NCBI GenBank assembly: GCA_018697195.1
Contig: CM031870.1
Coordinates: 12,877,400 to 12,941,399, forward strand
Length of the DNA: 64,000 bases
Reading direction: 5' to 3'
DNA from: Certhia americana
Lineage: Eukaryota; Chordata; Aves; Passeriformes; Certhiidae
Below are positions 1-51,785 of this stretch, piece after piece. Every line of letters starts with the position of its first letter. Within the stretch, counting starts at the first letter, position 1. A program made the translations under genes and the position numbers. Below the pieces are notes generated by a model. It did not search any database. It was not told where the DNA came from and saw only the letters and a list, made by a program, of their open reading frames with translations.

Positions 1-1161
1 GCCGTGTGTGGTGTCAGGGAAGATCTTCAGAGGGCTCCTGACAATCTTTTAACAACAAACCCTGAGAAGCCATGCCACCATGGAGGTAAAGTTCCCCCTC
101 CCCTCCCCTGGGTATGCAGCAGAGCAGCGAGCAGCTGTGGGGGACAGTGGCCTCACACAGGCAGGGATGGCATGTCCCAGGGCTGTCCCCTCTTGTTCTG
201 GCCCTGGCATGGCTGCAGGAGCAGTCCCAAGCCAGAGCAGGAAACGCAGCCCTGTATCTAATTTTCCTGCTGGATAGGTGTAACCCAGGCCAGGCTCTGG
301 TTCCCTGCAGCCACAGCCATGCTTGTGGGAGAGGGACTGGAGGGACAAAACAAGGCCTGGGGGACAAGCCAGAGTGCCCTCAGCACCAGCCTCTGAGTGG
401 AGCATGTCCCTGAACTTGCAGTTTGGCCAGCACCTTTCAGTCTTGTCCAGCCACCAAGCTGCCACCCCCAGGCACAAAGTGGGAAACATGGAAACCCAGA
501 AACACAGAGGTTGCTTGGTGATAGCCCTTCTCCAACAGATACTTGGGAATAAGGATATTGAGGTGAGGAAAGAATGAGCTGTGACACACTGACTGAGTCG
601 TTCATTCACAATTTCATGTTTACTTGTAATACTTTGCCTTCCCTTACCTCTGTGCTTGCTGCTGTGAGATCAAACAGAATTCCTGGGTGCTCAGGGTCAG
701 TTCTGCAGGAGCCAGGCCAGCTCCCCTTTGCCCTGGAGCAAGGCCATGCATGCTGTGCCATGGGGTCAGGCTCTCATGGCTGTGTCCCAGTAGTCATGCT
801 GGAGAGCACAGGAAGCATGTGCTCCCAGCACACCAGCATGCCCCCAAAGGTGATGTTCTGCCAGCAGTGCCACAGCAAAACCCTCTTGTCCAACTCTGAT
901 GACCCCTGGGGAGCAGCAGGGCCAGGAAAGGGCTGTGAAAGAGGCAGGGCAGAAATCCAGGCTGAGCAAGCACGTGCTGTCCTGCAGCAGGCCCTGGAGC
1001 CTCAGGGAGCAGCTCAAGGGGACACCGAAGCATGGACGGGGACAACCTGCTGTGTGTCACGTGGCAAGAAGGAACTGAAACCACCTCCTTCAGTTCTTAT
1101 GCATCCTTTAGACTCTCAGCACAGGAGAGTAAAGCAGGCTCCTCCCTCTGTGCCAGCAGAG
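1..1161. other. NPRL3 3' flank / probable 3' UTR
   Basis: This stretch lies just past the NPRL3 stop codon and is probably its 3' UTR, at least in part. I saw no AATAAA or ATTAAA on the - strand here, so the polyadenylation site is either non-canonical or outside the window. In mammals the 3' end of MPG lies here in the opposite orientation, but I recognise no MPG coding sequence on the + strand. Open frames in this stretch have no recognisable domains. Confidence 0.5.
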
Positions 1162-41926
<40,765 letters not shown>

Positions 41927-42110
41927 GCCGGCACGGCTCGGGTTTCCCGCAGGATGGGCCCGGCCGCTGCGCCTTCCGCTTCCGCCGGCACAGGGCACGG
42001 CCGGCGCTACCGGCGGGGACAGCGCGGCCGGGGCTGCCGCCTCTGCCCGGGGCTGCCGCCTCTGCCCGGGGCTGCCCCTGCACCCCACGGCCCATGCCCT
42101 GCAGCCCTTT

Positions 42111-42730
42111 GCCCCCAGTCCTGACCAGCATCCCATACCTCCCTCAATGGCCCTTTCCCAGTATAGCTCAGTGCCCCCAGTTAAGATCAGCACCTCACAC
42201 ACAGTCCCGTCCCCAGTACTCCCAGTTCTGATCAGCATCTTGTACCTCATGGCCCCATCCCCAGCACAGCCCGGTGCTCCCAGTTCTGACCAGCACCTCA
42301 CACACAGCCCCATCCCCAATATAGGCAAGTGCTCACAGTTCTGGCCAGCAACTCATAGCCCCACAGCTCATTCCCAGTACAGCCCAGTGCTCCCAGTTCA
42401 TACCAGCACCTCACCCACAGCCACATCCCCAGTTATGACCAGCATCTCACACACAGCCCTGTTCCCAGTATAACCCAGTGCCTCCAGCTGAGACTACCAC
42501 TTCACACTTAGCCCCGTTCCCAGTACAGCCCAATGCCCCCAGTTCTGGCCAGCACCTGGTGTTTACTTTCTCTCAATCATCCATCCCAGTGTCCCAAGGA
42601 CACCACTCCCTGTTCCACACACTCCCAGTTTATTCCAGTGCTTCACATGCCTGCAACCAGCACGTTCCAGCTCAGCCCAGTGCCCCCAGCACGGTCCAAC
42701 ACCCCCAGTTCAGCCCCATACCCAGACAGT
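42111..42730. repeat. VNTR-like minisatellite upstream of NPRL3, unit about 55-60 bp
   Basis: About ten diverged tandem copies carry two alternating blocks: CCCAGTTCTGACCAGCACC, then CTCACACACAGCCCC, then CCCAGTATAGCCCAGTGC. Copies begin near 42115, 42175, 42221, 42278, 42336, 42395, 42431, 42485, 42540 and 42626. Long open frames across it on both strands are explained by the repeat and low stop density, so I do not call a gene. Confidence 0.85.
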
Positions 42731-42946
42731 GCATGGTGGCCCCAGCCCTGGATCCCTCCACAGGGGCTGCTGGGTCCTAGACCACCCAATGTTGTTGGTT
42801 GGCCACATCAGGTCATTTGTGGGCTTTCAGCCAGTTCACTCATTACCTCCAGAACTTTCCTGGGAGCTGGTAGCAAAGAACAGCAAGGGCTCATCATCTC
42901 CCCCACACTAAGACCCCACCAGGTTATCATCCTCATGGAAAGAAGG

Positions 42947-43110
42947 GACAGGCACTGGAACTGCTCAGGGCAGTGGTGGAATCACAATCCCTGGAAGTAT
43001 TCAAAAAACACGTGGATGTGGCACTTTGGGACATGGTTTAGTGGTGGGCTTGGCAGTGCTGGACCCGATGATTGCAGAGGCTTTTCCAACCTTAAGGATT
43101 TTGTGATACC
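42947..43110 (+). repeat. CR1 LINE 3' fragment
   Basis: The order of blocks matches the CR1 3' end: GGCACTGGAACTGCTCAGGG, CAGTGGTGGAATCAC, CCCTGGAAGTATTCAA, then GGACATGGTTTAGTGGTGGG, CTTGGCAGTGCT and CTTTTCCAACCTTAAGGATT. The copy is 5'-truncated and non-coding. Confidence 0.9.
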
Positions 43111-46100
43111 AGGGTGCCTGCAGGGGGGAAGCTGTGGAAGTCAGACCTGTGGGCTCCCTGTGCTCATGGAAAGGCTGGCTTGGGCTTGTTGCTCGTGTTC
43201 ACAGCTCTAATACAGCCTGCCTCATGGTTTCTGTGCTTTTACTCCTGCCTCTGGATTAGGAAGGGTGACATTACTCCCCTGGCAGCAGTCTCGGTGCCTT
43301 CATATTTTTTTTGTGTTTAGCTGAGATCGGAAGTTATCAGCAATTATATTTGAGGGTGCCCTGGGGTTTTATGTAAATTCTTCTGTATTTCATTGCATTA
43401 CTTAGATGCATGGACACTCTGAGATATTCCCATTCTGAGTTTTGCTCTGCAGTCCCCCCAGGGACACAGGACAGGGTGGGTGGCTGAAGAGAGAGAGGAG
43501 CAGCCCCAGAAGGGTGTAATCTGCAGGGCCATTCTGCACAAGGCCAGTGATAACAATTGAGCAAGAGAAGGCAGTGCTGAGGGGAGAGAGTTGTCCTGGG
43601 GTGATTAAAGACCAGTCGTTTTATCACAGCAGAGCACTCCTTGTACACCAGCACTGGGCTGTCATGTTAAAACTTCAGTGCGTCTGCTATATTATAAAAA
43701 AATATAATTTTACTTTCTTAAATAATAAATTATAGGCCTATCTGTCATTCCCAGCTCTTGGTCATTTAGTTGTAGTTAGCCTTGTCATTTAAAGCAATGA
43801 TTGCAAGTTCTTCAAGCCCTGGTAGGAAATTAAAGAGTAAAGCTAGGATTTAGACTCCACTTTTCAGACTTTCAAAATGTAATATGCCTCAAATATTTCA
43901 GAGACTGAGCAGATGTATGTGCCCCCTTATCCACAGCATTCTCCTTGAGGGGAAGGCAATTCCTGTGGATAGTACAAGCCCATGGGGAAAGTTATCCCTG
44001 ATCTCACACTGATGCCATTCAATTGGATTTACAATCAGGGCTGTTGGAAATTAGAATCCCACTTTTACAATTAGCTAACAGGTCTGTTGCTTGCTTCTGC
44101 TGTTTAAAGTGAGAAACTCTGGTGGCTGGATTTTGGAACAGATTTCAGATTTTAAAATACCTACATTAATTTTATTTTTTTTTTAAATCCCCTCTGGTGA
44201 TTTCCTGACAAATATTCATGACCTGCTCAAGGGTGGACATTCTGCAGTGGAGCTGTGGATCATCATGAGAAGCAGCAGCAAGAGAGGAAGGCAGGTTTGG
44301 TGGGGATTCCCAGAGGACACATCTTCACTACTGGCCCTGTGTCACAGGAACAGCAGCAATCATGATGTCCAGCTGTCTGCATTCCTGAGGCCAGTTCCTC
44401 CTTGTCTCACTACCCCACGGGTATCTGGAGCACTGGAATGAGGAATTTGGCTGAGAGGTTGATGCAAAGCCGGAGACAGTCATTTTCCATGTCACGTTGT
44501 GTTGAGGATCAGACTTCTCCCATCAGGCTTGTTCCTGAGGAGTTCCCGCAACAATCCCCAGCACAGCCCTAGTCCTGAGTGAGCAGTGAACTCCTTCTAG
44601 CAAACCACTGTCACCTTTTGGCTGCTCTGGCTTTTGTGATAGCGCAGGAGTAACTCTCAGAAAAAGAATTCAAATTCCATAAGGATTTCAATGATGATGA
44701 ATCCTCCTGTGCAAATATCACTCTGTGTACACACAAACCTTAATCCTGCAGTCACAGAGGGGCAATGCCCAGGTTACACAGAATAAGAAGGAGTCCTTAT
44801 GGTCTCTGCCTTATCCCTGTGTTTATCTGGGTCACAGCTTGGTTGAGTAACCCCTGATTAAAAGCACTCTCACTGAGAAGAGCTTGGAGCACTGCCATGC
44901 AACATGTCAGGTAAGAGGCAGCACTTTGGGGAGGAGACAAAAACATTATGTAAATGGACATTTCACAACAGCATCTATATTTTCAAAGTACATTTTCTAT
45001 GGGAAAACTGCAAGTTTTGGAAATGTGTGTAGCAAGGGATGATGAGTACATCCTCCCTTGTTACTGCCATCCATTTAAGTTGCATAAACTGAATACCACA
45101 TTGTCCATGCCCTGGCTCTGCCTATGCTGTCAGTGGCACTTTGAACTGGAGACTGCACTGCTTAGCATCTGTGTAGCCAGTGTGAGCTCTGGGTTTTCAG
45201 TGGATGTGTATGGCACTATCAAAGGGAAGGTATACAAAGAGCCCTCTGATAATATTCCCTATGGTAAAGCAATTGTCCTCCTCGGGTATCAGATGAGTCC
45301 ACTTTTATATCCCCTCTTAAAGTGAATTTTACCCAGCCCATAGTCAGGAGGAGTGAGGAAGAGCTGTGGCACTGACCACAATCTGAAATTAAATCCCAGA
45401 TGAGTTGTTGGCCTCCACAGACGGGATGATAATTCAAGATCTCCAAACCCAGCCAGGCTTGCAGATTCAGAGGCCCCAAGTGCTTTGTGCCTGCCTTTTG
45501 GGAAAGCCCAAGGTTTATTCTAATTTGTGTGACAGATGGCATGCAGAGAATCTTAAATTAGAGTCCAGTGCAGAGTACAAGGGGTGGGTCAGAGCCCTTC
45601 TGCAAGTGCCACTTGCCCCAGCAAAGTGGGGACACCAGAGGGTACAGAAGTTGCTGTCTGACCCCATCCCTGGTTCTGACCCTACCACTGAGTAGGTCCC
45701 ATCTACCACTGGTTCAGTCCCATCTGAGCCCAAAATGCAGTGGCAGAGGCACAGCCCCAGGAAAGTGGTGTCTCTTTGTAGTGTATGGATCAACTCCTCC
45801 AGGTTATGGAGTCTGCCTAGAGAGGACAGACCTATCCCCATGTGACAGCACAGAAGAGATCCCTGCTGTACACGCACACATGGGTGCCACCTCAAACCCA
45901 GCACCTTTCCAGCAGCACAGCTCAGCTCCCTGCAGCTCCTGAGGGGCTTCAAGGCCAGTGCACACAGTGTGACACCTGTGCTTCAGTACAGGTATCCATA
46001 GGCTGGATATGCCCCAATCCATGCACACCCCAAGGATCATTAGATCCCTAGAAGGGCTTTCCCTTTAGCAGGATGACCATAGCTGGGGAACACCCTCTGT

Positions 46101-47180
46101 GGCAGTGGGTAGTGCTGCTGTGAAATGCAGACACATCTCTGGCTGAGACACAACAACCTTCTCCACACAAGTGTGCCAGGCTGTTTGGGCAAAGAACATT
46201 ATCTGACCCCTCTGACTGTACCAGTCAGTGCTTTGTGCACAGCTGCCAGCTCTCAGTGGTGATGTCTGAGGCTGCTGTACTTTATCAGTGTGGCAAAGAG
46301 ATTTACCTCTGCTTTATGTGCTGGCAGGATATTTACTCCCAGAGGTTCTGCAGCAACCATCTCCAGTATTTCTTTGACACTTTGCCCACTTATCTACAGA
46401 TTACAGACCTGTGCTGGTCTTCGTTTTGCTTGTTTGGTCCTTCACCCATCCAGGGACCGTGCCCTGAGGGTCCCGGCCATCAGTGGTGGGACAGGAGCTC
46501 CTGTGCATGACCAGCACATAGCACAACACAGCCAGCACTGACTGGAGTGCTGAGGACTATTTTACAGTGCAGGAGACATTTAACAGTAACATCACACATT
46601 TAGAAATCAAAGGTTTGCAGTCTGAGGATTACAAAAAAGAAATCTGACTGGGCTCTCTCACACACACACTTTTCTCTAGCACCATACTCAATTTCACAAA
46701 CTCTCTATTCCTGTATCCAAAGAAATCCTTACTACCAGTACTATTACAGGCAGAAATTGTAAAGTTTGTCCCTTTGCAAGAGGCTGGCAAAGTGAACTCC
46801 TGAAGCAAATGGCAAAATCTGCACTTACTCTAAAAATCAGGATTTTGTTTCTCCTCTGAACTACGCTACAGATCTCCAGCCTGTCCCTACCCCAACCTAC
46901 AAAGCATTTTATGGGAAATATTGCACGTGGTGCATCCACATATACTGGAAGTGGCTGAGTCAGAAAGAAACAGTCTTGTGTTCACATCTGTGAACAAAGG
47001 GAAGAAATGCAGATTCCTCTCCAGGCTCCTTGGTATGCTGGAGTCCATGTGCTCCTCAGCTTAAAGATGCGTCCTAATGCTTCATTAATGGAATTTTGCA
47101 GCATTATCTCTCTGTGCATGTATCAATATGTGTCCAGACAATTTCTCTGGACCACACAGCTGTTAGGTTAAGAAGCAAGA
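43111..47180. other. Intergenic region between NPRL3 and pi-globin
   Basis: I see no supported gene in this stretch. It holds AT-rich sequence (about 43680-43740 and 44155-44190) and scattered single GATA motifs. An NF-E2-like GGCTGAGTCAG lies at 46953-46963, about 30 bp after a CACGTG E-box and roughly 460 bp upstream of the pi start codon. The open frames at 44954-45325 (+) and 45515-45952 (-) lack motifs or splice context. Confidence 0.6.
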
Positions 47181-47183
47181 AGC

Positions 47184-47341
47184 TGATAAGGCCAGCAGGG
47201 AAGGAGGGCATTGTGCTGACCCTTGCCGAAGTTGCCATTGCTTCTCAGGAGATAAGCGTCCCCCACTCCATGAATGGGCCTCTGGAGTGACCAATGAGTG
47301 TAGACAGGCACTAAGGTCTGCTCCCCCCTTCCCCTTTATAA
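47184..47341 (+). promoter_or_regulatory. Pi/zeta-globin promoter
   Basis: Upstream of the pi coding start lie TGATAAG (47184-47190), AGATAAG (47250-47256), CCAAT (47291-47295) and TTTATAA (47335-47341). The 45 bp CCAAT-to-TATA spacing is typical of globin promoters, and the TATA box lies about 78 bp before the ATG, leaving a short 5' UTR of about 50 nt. The GATA sites are expected GATA1 targets in primitive erythroid cells. Confidence 0.8.
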
Positions 47342-47418
47342 CCAGGGCTGCAGGGTGGTGATTCCAGACCTGCTCTGAGTGGTCACTGCAAGGGGACACA
47401 GCCAGCACCTCCTGCACA

Positions 47419-49329
47419 ATGACGCTGACCCAAGCTGAGAAAGCCTCCGTGCTCACCATCTGGGCCAAGGTGGCCACCCAAGCTGATGCCATTGGGGCAG
47501 AATCACTGGAGAGGTAAGGCCCCGTCAGGTGTCCAAAGAGGGCTTTGCTATTGGGATGCATCTCGCTTGAGTGAGTGAGAGCAGGCTGGGACCAGGGAGA
47601 CATCTTGAAGAGTTGTGCTGTTTGATATGTAATCTTCAGGAGTTATATCTGTGCTACTAAATGCTTCACAATCTAGCAGTAAACCATTATTTTTTTAAAC
47701 AATTTAATGGGGTTTTTTTTTTTCCTTATATCCATACAGAAGAATTCATAGTCAGAAGCACTGGTGAGGAATTCAAAGTCATTCATACTCAGTGTCCTAA
47801 ACACCATTATCCCTGTTAGGGAATAAACTCAAAGTGGTTTATTGTACAAGTGATGCACTTTCTCTTACAGTTTTTTATGCATTAAGAGAATAGCTGTCCG
47901 CTAAATTCACTGGATGCTCAGGTTTCATTGTTCCAGTTGGTAAGTAAAAAACTGTTAGGAAACAAGACAGCTGGACCCCCTCCATGAAGTATGGCACAGT
48001 AATTCAAAGTCCATAGCAATTAAGAATGCTGGAATAAAAGGGTCTGGAAATTATCAGCAATTCATACATTATTCAAAGTGATTTAAATGCTATTTGCAGC
48101 TCAGGATAAAGAATTGTGATCTTCCTTTCAGGATTCTGAGAACTATTCATATTCTTTATGCTTTGTTCATTTTAGTTTGAAGGTCCTGGAAACTTGATTA
48201 TAATATAATACAGGAAATCTGGTGACAAGTTGGGGGTTTTATTTATTAAAAACAAAACCAAACAAAACCAAACCCATGACATAATTTTATTAACATAATT
48301 TTTAACACTTAATTTTTCTCTAGTACCTACAGATAAACCTGCTGTCCAATCTGCATGTGCTGCAGAAGGTTTAAACTGCACTTGTTCTGAGGTTTTACCG
48401 CCTCATTCCATTTCTACTGCTGACCCTCTTTCTCATTTTTTTCCTCCAGGCTTTTCTTCAGTTACCCGCCGACAAAAACCTACTTCCCTCACTTCGATCT
48501 GAGCCAAGGCTCAGCTCAGCTCCGCAGCCATGGCTCCAAGGTCATGAATGCCATCGGGGAAGCTGTGAAGCACATTGATGACATCCGAGGGGCTTTGGCC
48601 AAGCTCAGCGAGCTGCATGCTTACATCCTCCGGGTGGACCCCGTGAACTTCAAGGTGAGTGAGCACAGAGACTTTCAGGGGTGGAAACATCACAAAATTA
48701 GAGACCACAGGTCATGTGGGCTAATGGCAGCTTGATCCCTGACTGTGCTGCACAGCCTGTTTCTCATACGATTTTTAACCTGAGATTGGGTCTTTTAATG
48801 GAAGTTCTGGTCCAGTGCAGGCAAAGAACTACTCGGGGGTTCCTGTGGTTTGTGTTAGACAGACTCAAATCTCTGCTGTTTTTTGCTGTAATTCATGAAT
48901 CTGTCTCACACATTAAGCTATATCACCTGTCTTGAACAAAGTTTTAATAAAGTATAAACAGTCCCACTTTGTTGCACTTGAGGAAGGAAGTGGCACATGG
49001 AAGAGGGAGTGGGATCAGGCAGTGCCTTCTGCCCTAAACAAAACACAACTGTTTCCTCACTCCCATCTCAGGCAGCAGCACTGACTGCTTGGGACACGTA
49101 GTTGTCATCCCTGAGCATACTGGGCCCAAGGTCCATTGCAGACCCCTACACTGATACCTGGTACTCATTGTGATGGATTTCATGCTGCTTTCCCTTACAG
49201 CTGCTTTCCCACTGTATCCTGTGCTCCGTGGCTGCCCACTATCCCAGTGACTTCACCCCAGAAGTTCATGCTGCATGGGACAAGTTCCTGTCCAGTGTTT
49301 CCTCTGTTCTGACGGAGAAGTACAGATAA
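47419..49329 (+). CDS. HBZ: Embryonic alpha-type globin pi (zeta ortholog), 3 exons
   Basis: This is the embryonic alpha-like chain of avian hemoglobin, carrying heme and O2 in primitive red cells. Exons are 47419-47513, 48450-48654 and 49201-49329 (95, 205 and 129 nt), joined at the standard globin intron positions after codon-32 AG and after VDPVNFK; the product is 142 aa including Met. The start is [18 protein letters not shown]. The distal histidine is residue 59 in LRSHGSKV and the proximal histidine residue 88 in [11 protein letters not shown]; the end is SSVLTEKYR. Embryonic zeta/pi hallmarks are the TLTQAEKA start, the [20 protein letters not shown] segment and the [12 protein letters not shown] exon 3 start. 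Introns of 936 and 546 bp are GT-AG and larger than in alphaD or alphaA, as in zeta genes. No disabling mutation was seen. Confidence 0.97.
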
Positions 49330-49449
49330 ATGACCTCAACAGAGGATGAGGGAGGCCCTCATCCACTTGCTGCCAGGCTCTGGGGTATCACTCCTTCCTG
49401 GGGTGCTCTTTAAATCCCTCCTGCAGGGGCTCAGTCATCTGCAAAACTC

Positions 49450-49455
49450 AATAAA
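49450..49455 (+). terminator. Pi-globin polyadenylation signal
   Basis: AATAAA lies about 120 bp after the TAA stop codon, with TG-rich sequence following. Confidence 0.85.
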
Positions 49456-50802
49456 TAATTCAAATGTGAGCTATGGTCTTTGTGCTTTCATCTCGATGTG
49501 TTCTGCCCACACCTGACTGTTCAGGCAGGGTTGTTCTGAAATGTCTACACAATATGGAGGGGGAAATACTACGCTTTATAAACTCATGTACTAATTCATA
49601 TACTAATGAACTCATGCTAATTCATGTGCCAATTGAGTGGAGATAACATAACATTCAGTGTGAGCACCACAGCATTGAGCAAAAGTCCAGAATGGGCTGG
49701 AGCCCTGTGACTGCAACTGCTCACCAAGGTATACCCACCACAGTCTGTTTCCAGGCTGACCAGGAAAGTCTTTTACCCTGCTAGGACATTGAATGACCCA
49801 GGATTTTTTGCCTGACCTATCCAAAACCCATCCCAGCCCTCTGGGAACCAAACCTGCATTGCAATGCAGGGCACTGTTCTCTTGTGCCTCTCTCCATGGG
49901 GTATAGATGTGGTATCTGATGTTTCTTCTGTGGGTTAACCTCACTGTGCAGCCACTGCACCCCAGCTGCCCACTCACCTTCCCCCCTGCAATGGGATGAG
50001 GTGAAGGACAAAGGAAGATAGAAAAAAAAGAAAATTGTAGAGTTAAGATCAAGCAAACAAACAGAAATAATTGGCTAGAAAGTGAAGACTAAGTGGAAGC
50101 ACAGGGAAGAAAACAAAACAGGGGATGCAAAGGCAATCACTCACCATATCCCATGGATAGGCTGATGTTCAGCCAGTTCATGAGCAAAAACCATGGATAA
50201 CCCCCCTAAAACTCCCTCAAACCCCTTCTTTTCCCTTTGATTGCTGAGCATGGTGTTATATGGTATGAAATACCTCTTTGATTAGTTGGGCTTATCTGCC
50301 TGGCTGTTTCCTTTCTCAGCACTTCAAAATCTATTCCATGGGTGGGGGCAGAGTGAGAAGCAGAGACATTTAATGCTGTGTAAATGCTGCTCAACAAAAT
50401 CTGGGACCTCAGCCTGTTACTGGGGCCAGTTTGGCCAAAAACCTGAAGCATAGTACCATATCAGCTCCTGTCTCAGAGACTTCTGGCAAGAAACAGTAGG
50501 TGCAAAGTCTCCAGCCTGCTCTGATGGCCAGCCTGAGCCAGCACTGCAAATGGCAGTCCTCATCTCATCCATGGAACTTAGAGACTGTGTTTGGACAAGG
50601 GGCAGAAAGGTGATGTGGAAGCTCTCAGGCCACCAAGTGGCTCTAAACGTGTCACCACAGCAGCTTTCAAAGTATTCTGCATCCATGGATGTCAGGTAGC
50701 GTGGAGGTTTAAATCCAAGACTTACATGCTAGGTCAGCATCTGGGGTGTCCCTTACCCCGTGTTTGCACGGACTTCTTCCTGCAGAGGCTGAGAGAAGGA
50801 TG
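49456..50802. other. Pi-alphaD intergenic region, 5' part
   Basis: No supported gene was found. A small degenerate tandem of an ACTAATTCAT-like unit occurs at about 49586-49628. The open frame at 49612-50052 (-) shows no family motif. Confidence 0.5.
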
Positions 50803-51090
50803 TGAGAGTCAGAGGAAGTGGCCTTAAGTTGTGCCAGGAGAGGCTTAGGTTAGATATTAGGAAAAATTTCTTCACTGAAAGTACTGTCAGGCACTGGCAC
50901 AGGCTGTCCAGGGCAGTGGTGGAGACCCTGTCCCTGGAGGGATTTAGCAGATGTGTAGATGTGGCCCCTGGGGACCCACATCTGGGTTTAGTGTTGGCCT
51001 TGGCAGTGCTGGGAGAATGGTTGGGCTCAATAATCCTAGACACTTTTTCCAAAATTAGTAATTCTATTTTTCTAAAATTCTGTTATTGTA
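50803..51090 (+). repeat. CR1 LINE 3' fragment between pi and alphaD
   Basis: CR1 blocks occur in order: GGCCTTAAGTTGTGCCAGGA, TTAGATATTAGGAAAAATTT, GGCACTGGCACAGGCTGTCC, CAGTGGTGGAGACCCTGTCC, then TTGGCAGTGCTGGGAGAATG and a T-rich end with ATTCTATTTTTCTAAAATTC. It is a 5'-truncated non-coding copy of the same subfamily type as the 42947-43110 copy. Confidence 0.93.
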
Positions 51091-51689
51091 TGACCAGCCA
51101 CCATGTGCCCTGCAGTATTTCCCAGCATTTATTGGGAGAGGCAGGAGCACACATTGGGGTGGAAAGAGGGGAAGGGATCCAGGACTAACAAGCATCACAG
51201 GATGGACTTTGGGAATACCATGAACCCAAAGAGGAGGTTGTTCCCTGACTAGGTTTCTCTGGGAGGACTTATCCATGGCTCCTACTCAGTGGCCATGGGG
51301 ATCTTGGGGCAGAGAGGGGCTCAGTGTGCCAAAGCCTGGAGGGGACATGCAACACTTGTGGGACCTACCTCTACACCCTGAGAGCCAAGGAGGACCCATC
51401 TGTGGGGAATGATGGATCACAACAGGAGGTTTGAGGACATGCCAGACACGGTGGACAAGGCTGTGGCACCGATGGGAAAAGCCCAGGGCTGCTGCTGTCC
51501 ATGGGGCAGCCTGGTAAGGTGCTGCCCCCTACCCCATTCTGGTGTTGGGCTGGTGCAGTGGGGCAGGACATGCAGCTGGGCCCCCCAGGGGCCTCCTTAG
51601 GGCAGGGCCCCCCTAAGGCATCCAGGGCCCCCCCCCAGGCAGTGCTGCAGCCGCTCCCAGGGCCTGGCCATCCCCTTGCCCCTCAGTGT
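51091..51689. other. Region upstream of the alphaD promoter
   Basis: No gene was found. The last 150 bp are rich in C runs (about 51582-51640). Open frames here are low in stops because of base composition and have no known motif. Confidence 0.5.
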
Positions 51690-51728
51690 GATAAGATAAG
51701 GCTGGGTGGAGGTGCCAGCAGCTATAAG
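51690..51728 (+). promoter_or_regulatory. AlphaD-globin promoter
   Basis: A double GATA site, GATAAGATAAG (51690-51700), is followed at once by GGGTGG (51704-51709, a reversed CACCC-type box) and a TATAAG box (51723-51728) 58 bp before the ATG. The Kozak context GCCGCCACCATG is near-perfect. No CCAAT box was seen close by. The overlapping GATA pair so near the TATA box suggests direct GATA1 control. Confidence 0.85.
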
Positions 51729-51785
51729 AGGCGTCCCTGCGGGTGCTGCCGCCACCAACCCCTGCCCACTCTTCCAGCCGCCACC

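Noticed and set aside
1..1161. Possible 3' end of MPG, the mammalian neighbour of NPRL3
   Set aside because: No recognisable MPG residues in any + strand frame; it may lie outside the window or be absent here.
42533..43210. 225-codon + strand open frame
   Set aside because: It spans the VNTR and a non-coding CR1 3' fragment, so it is an accident of repeat sequence.
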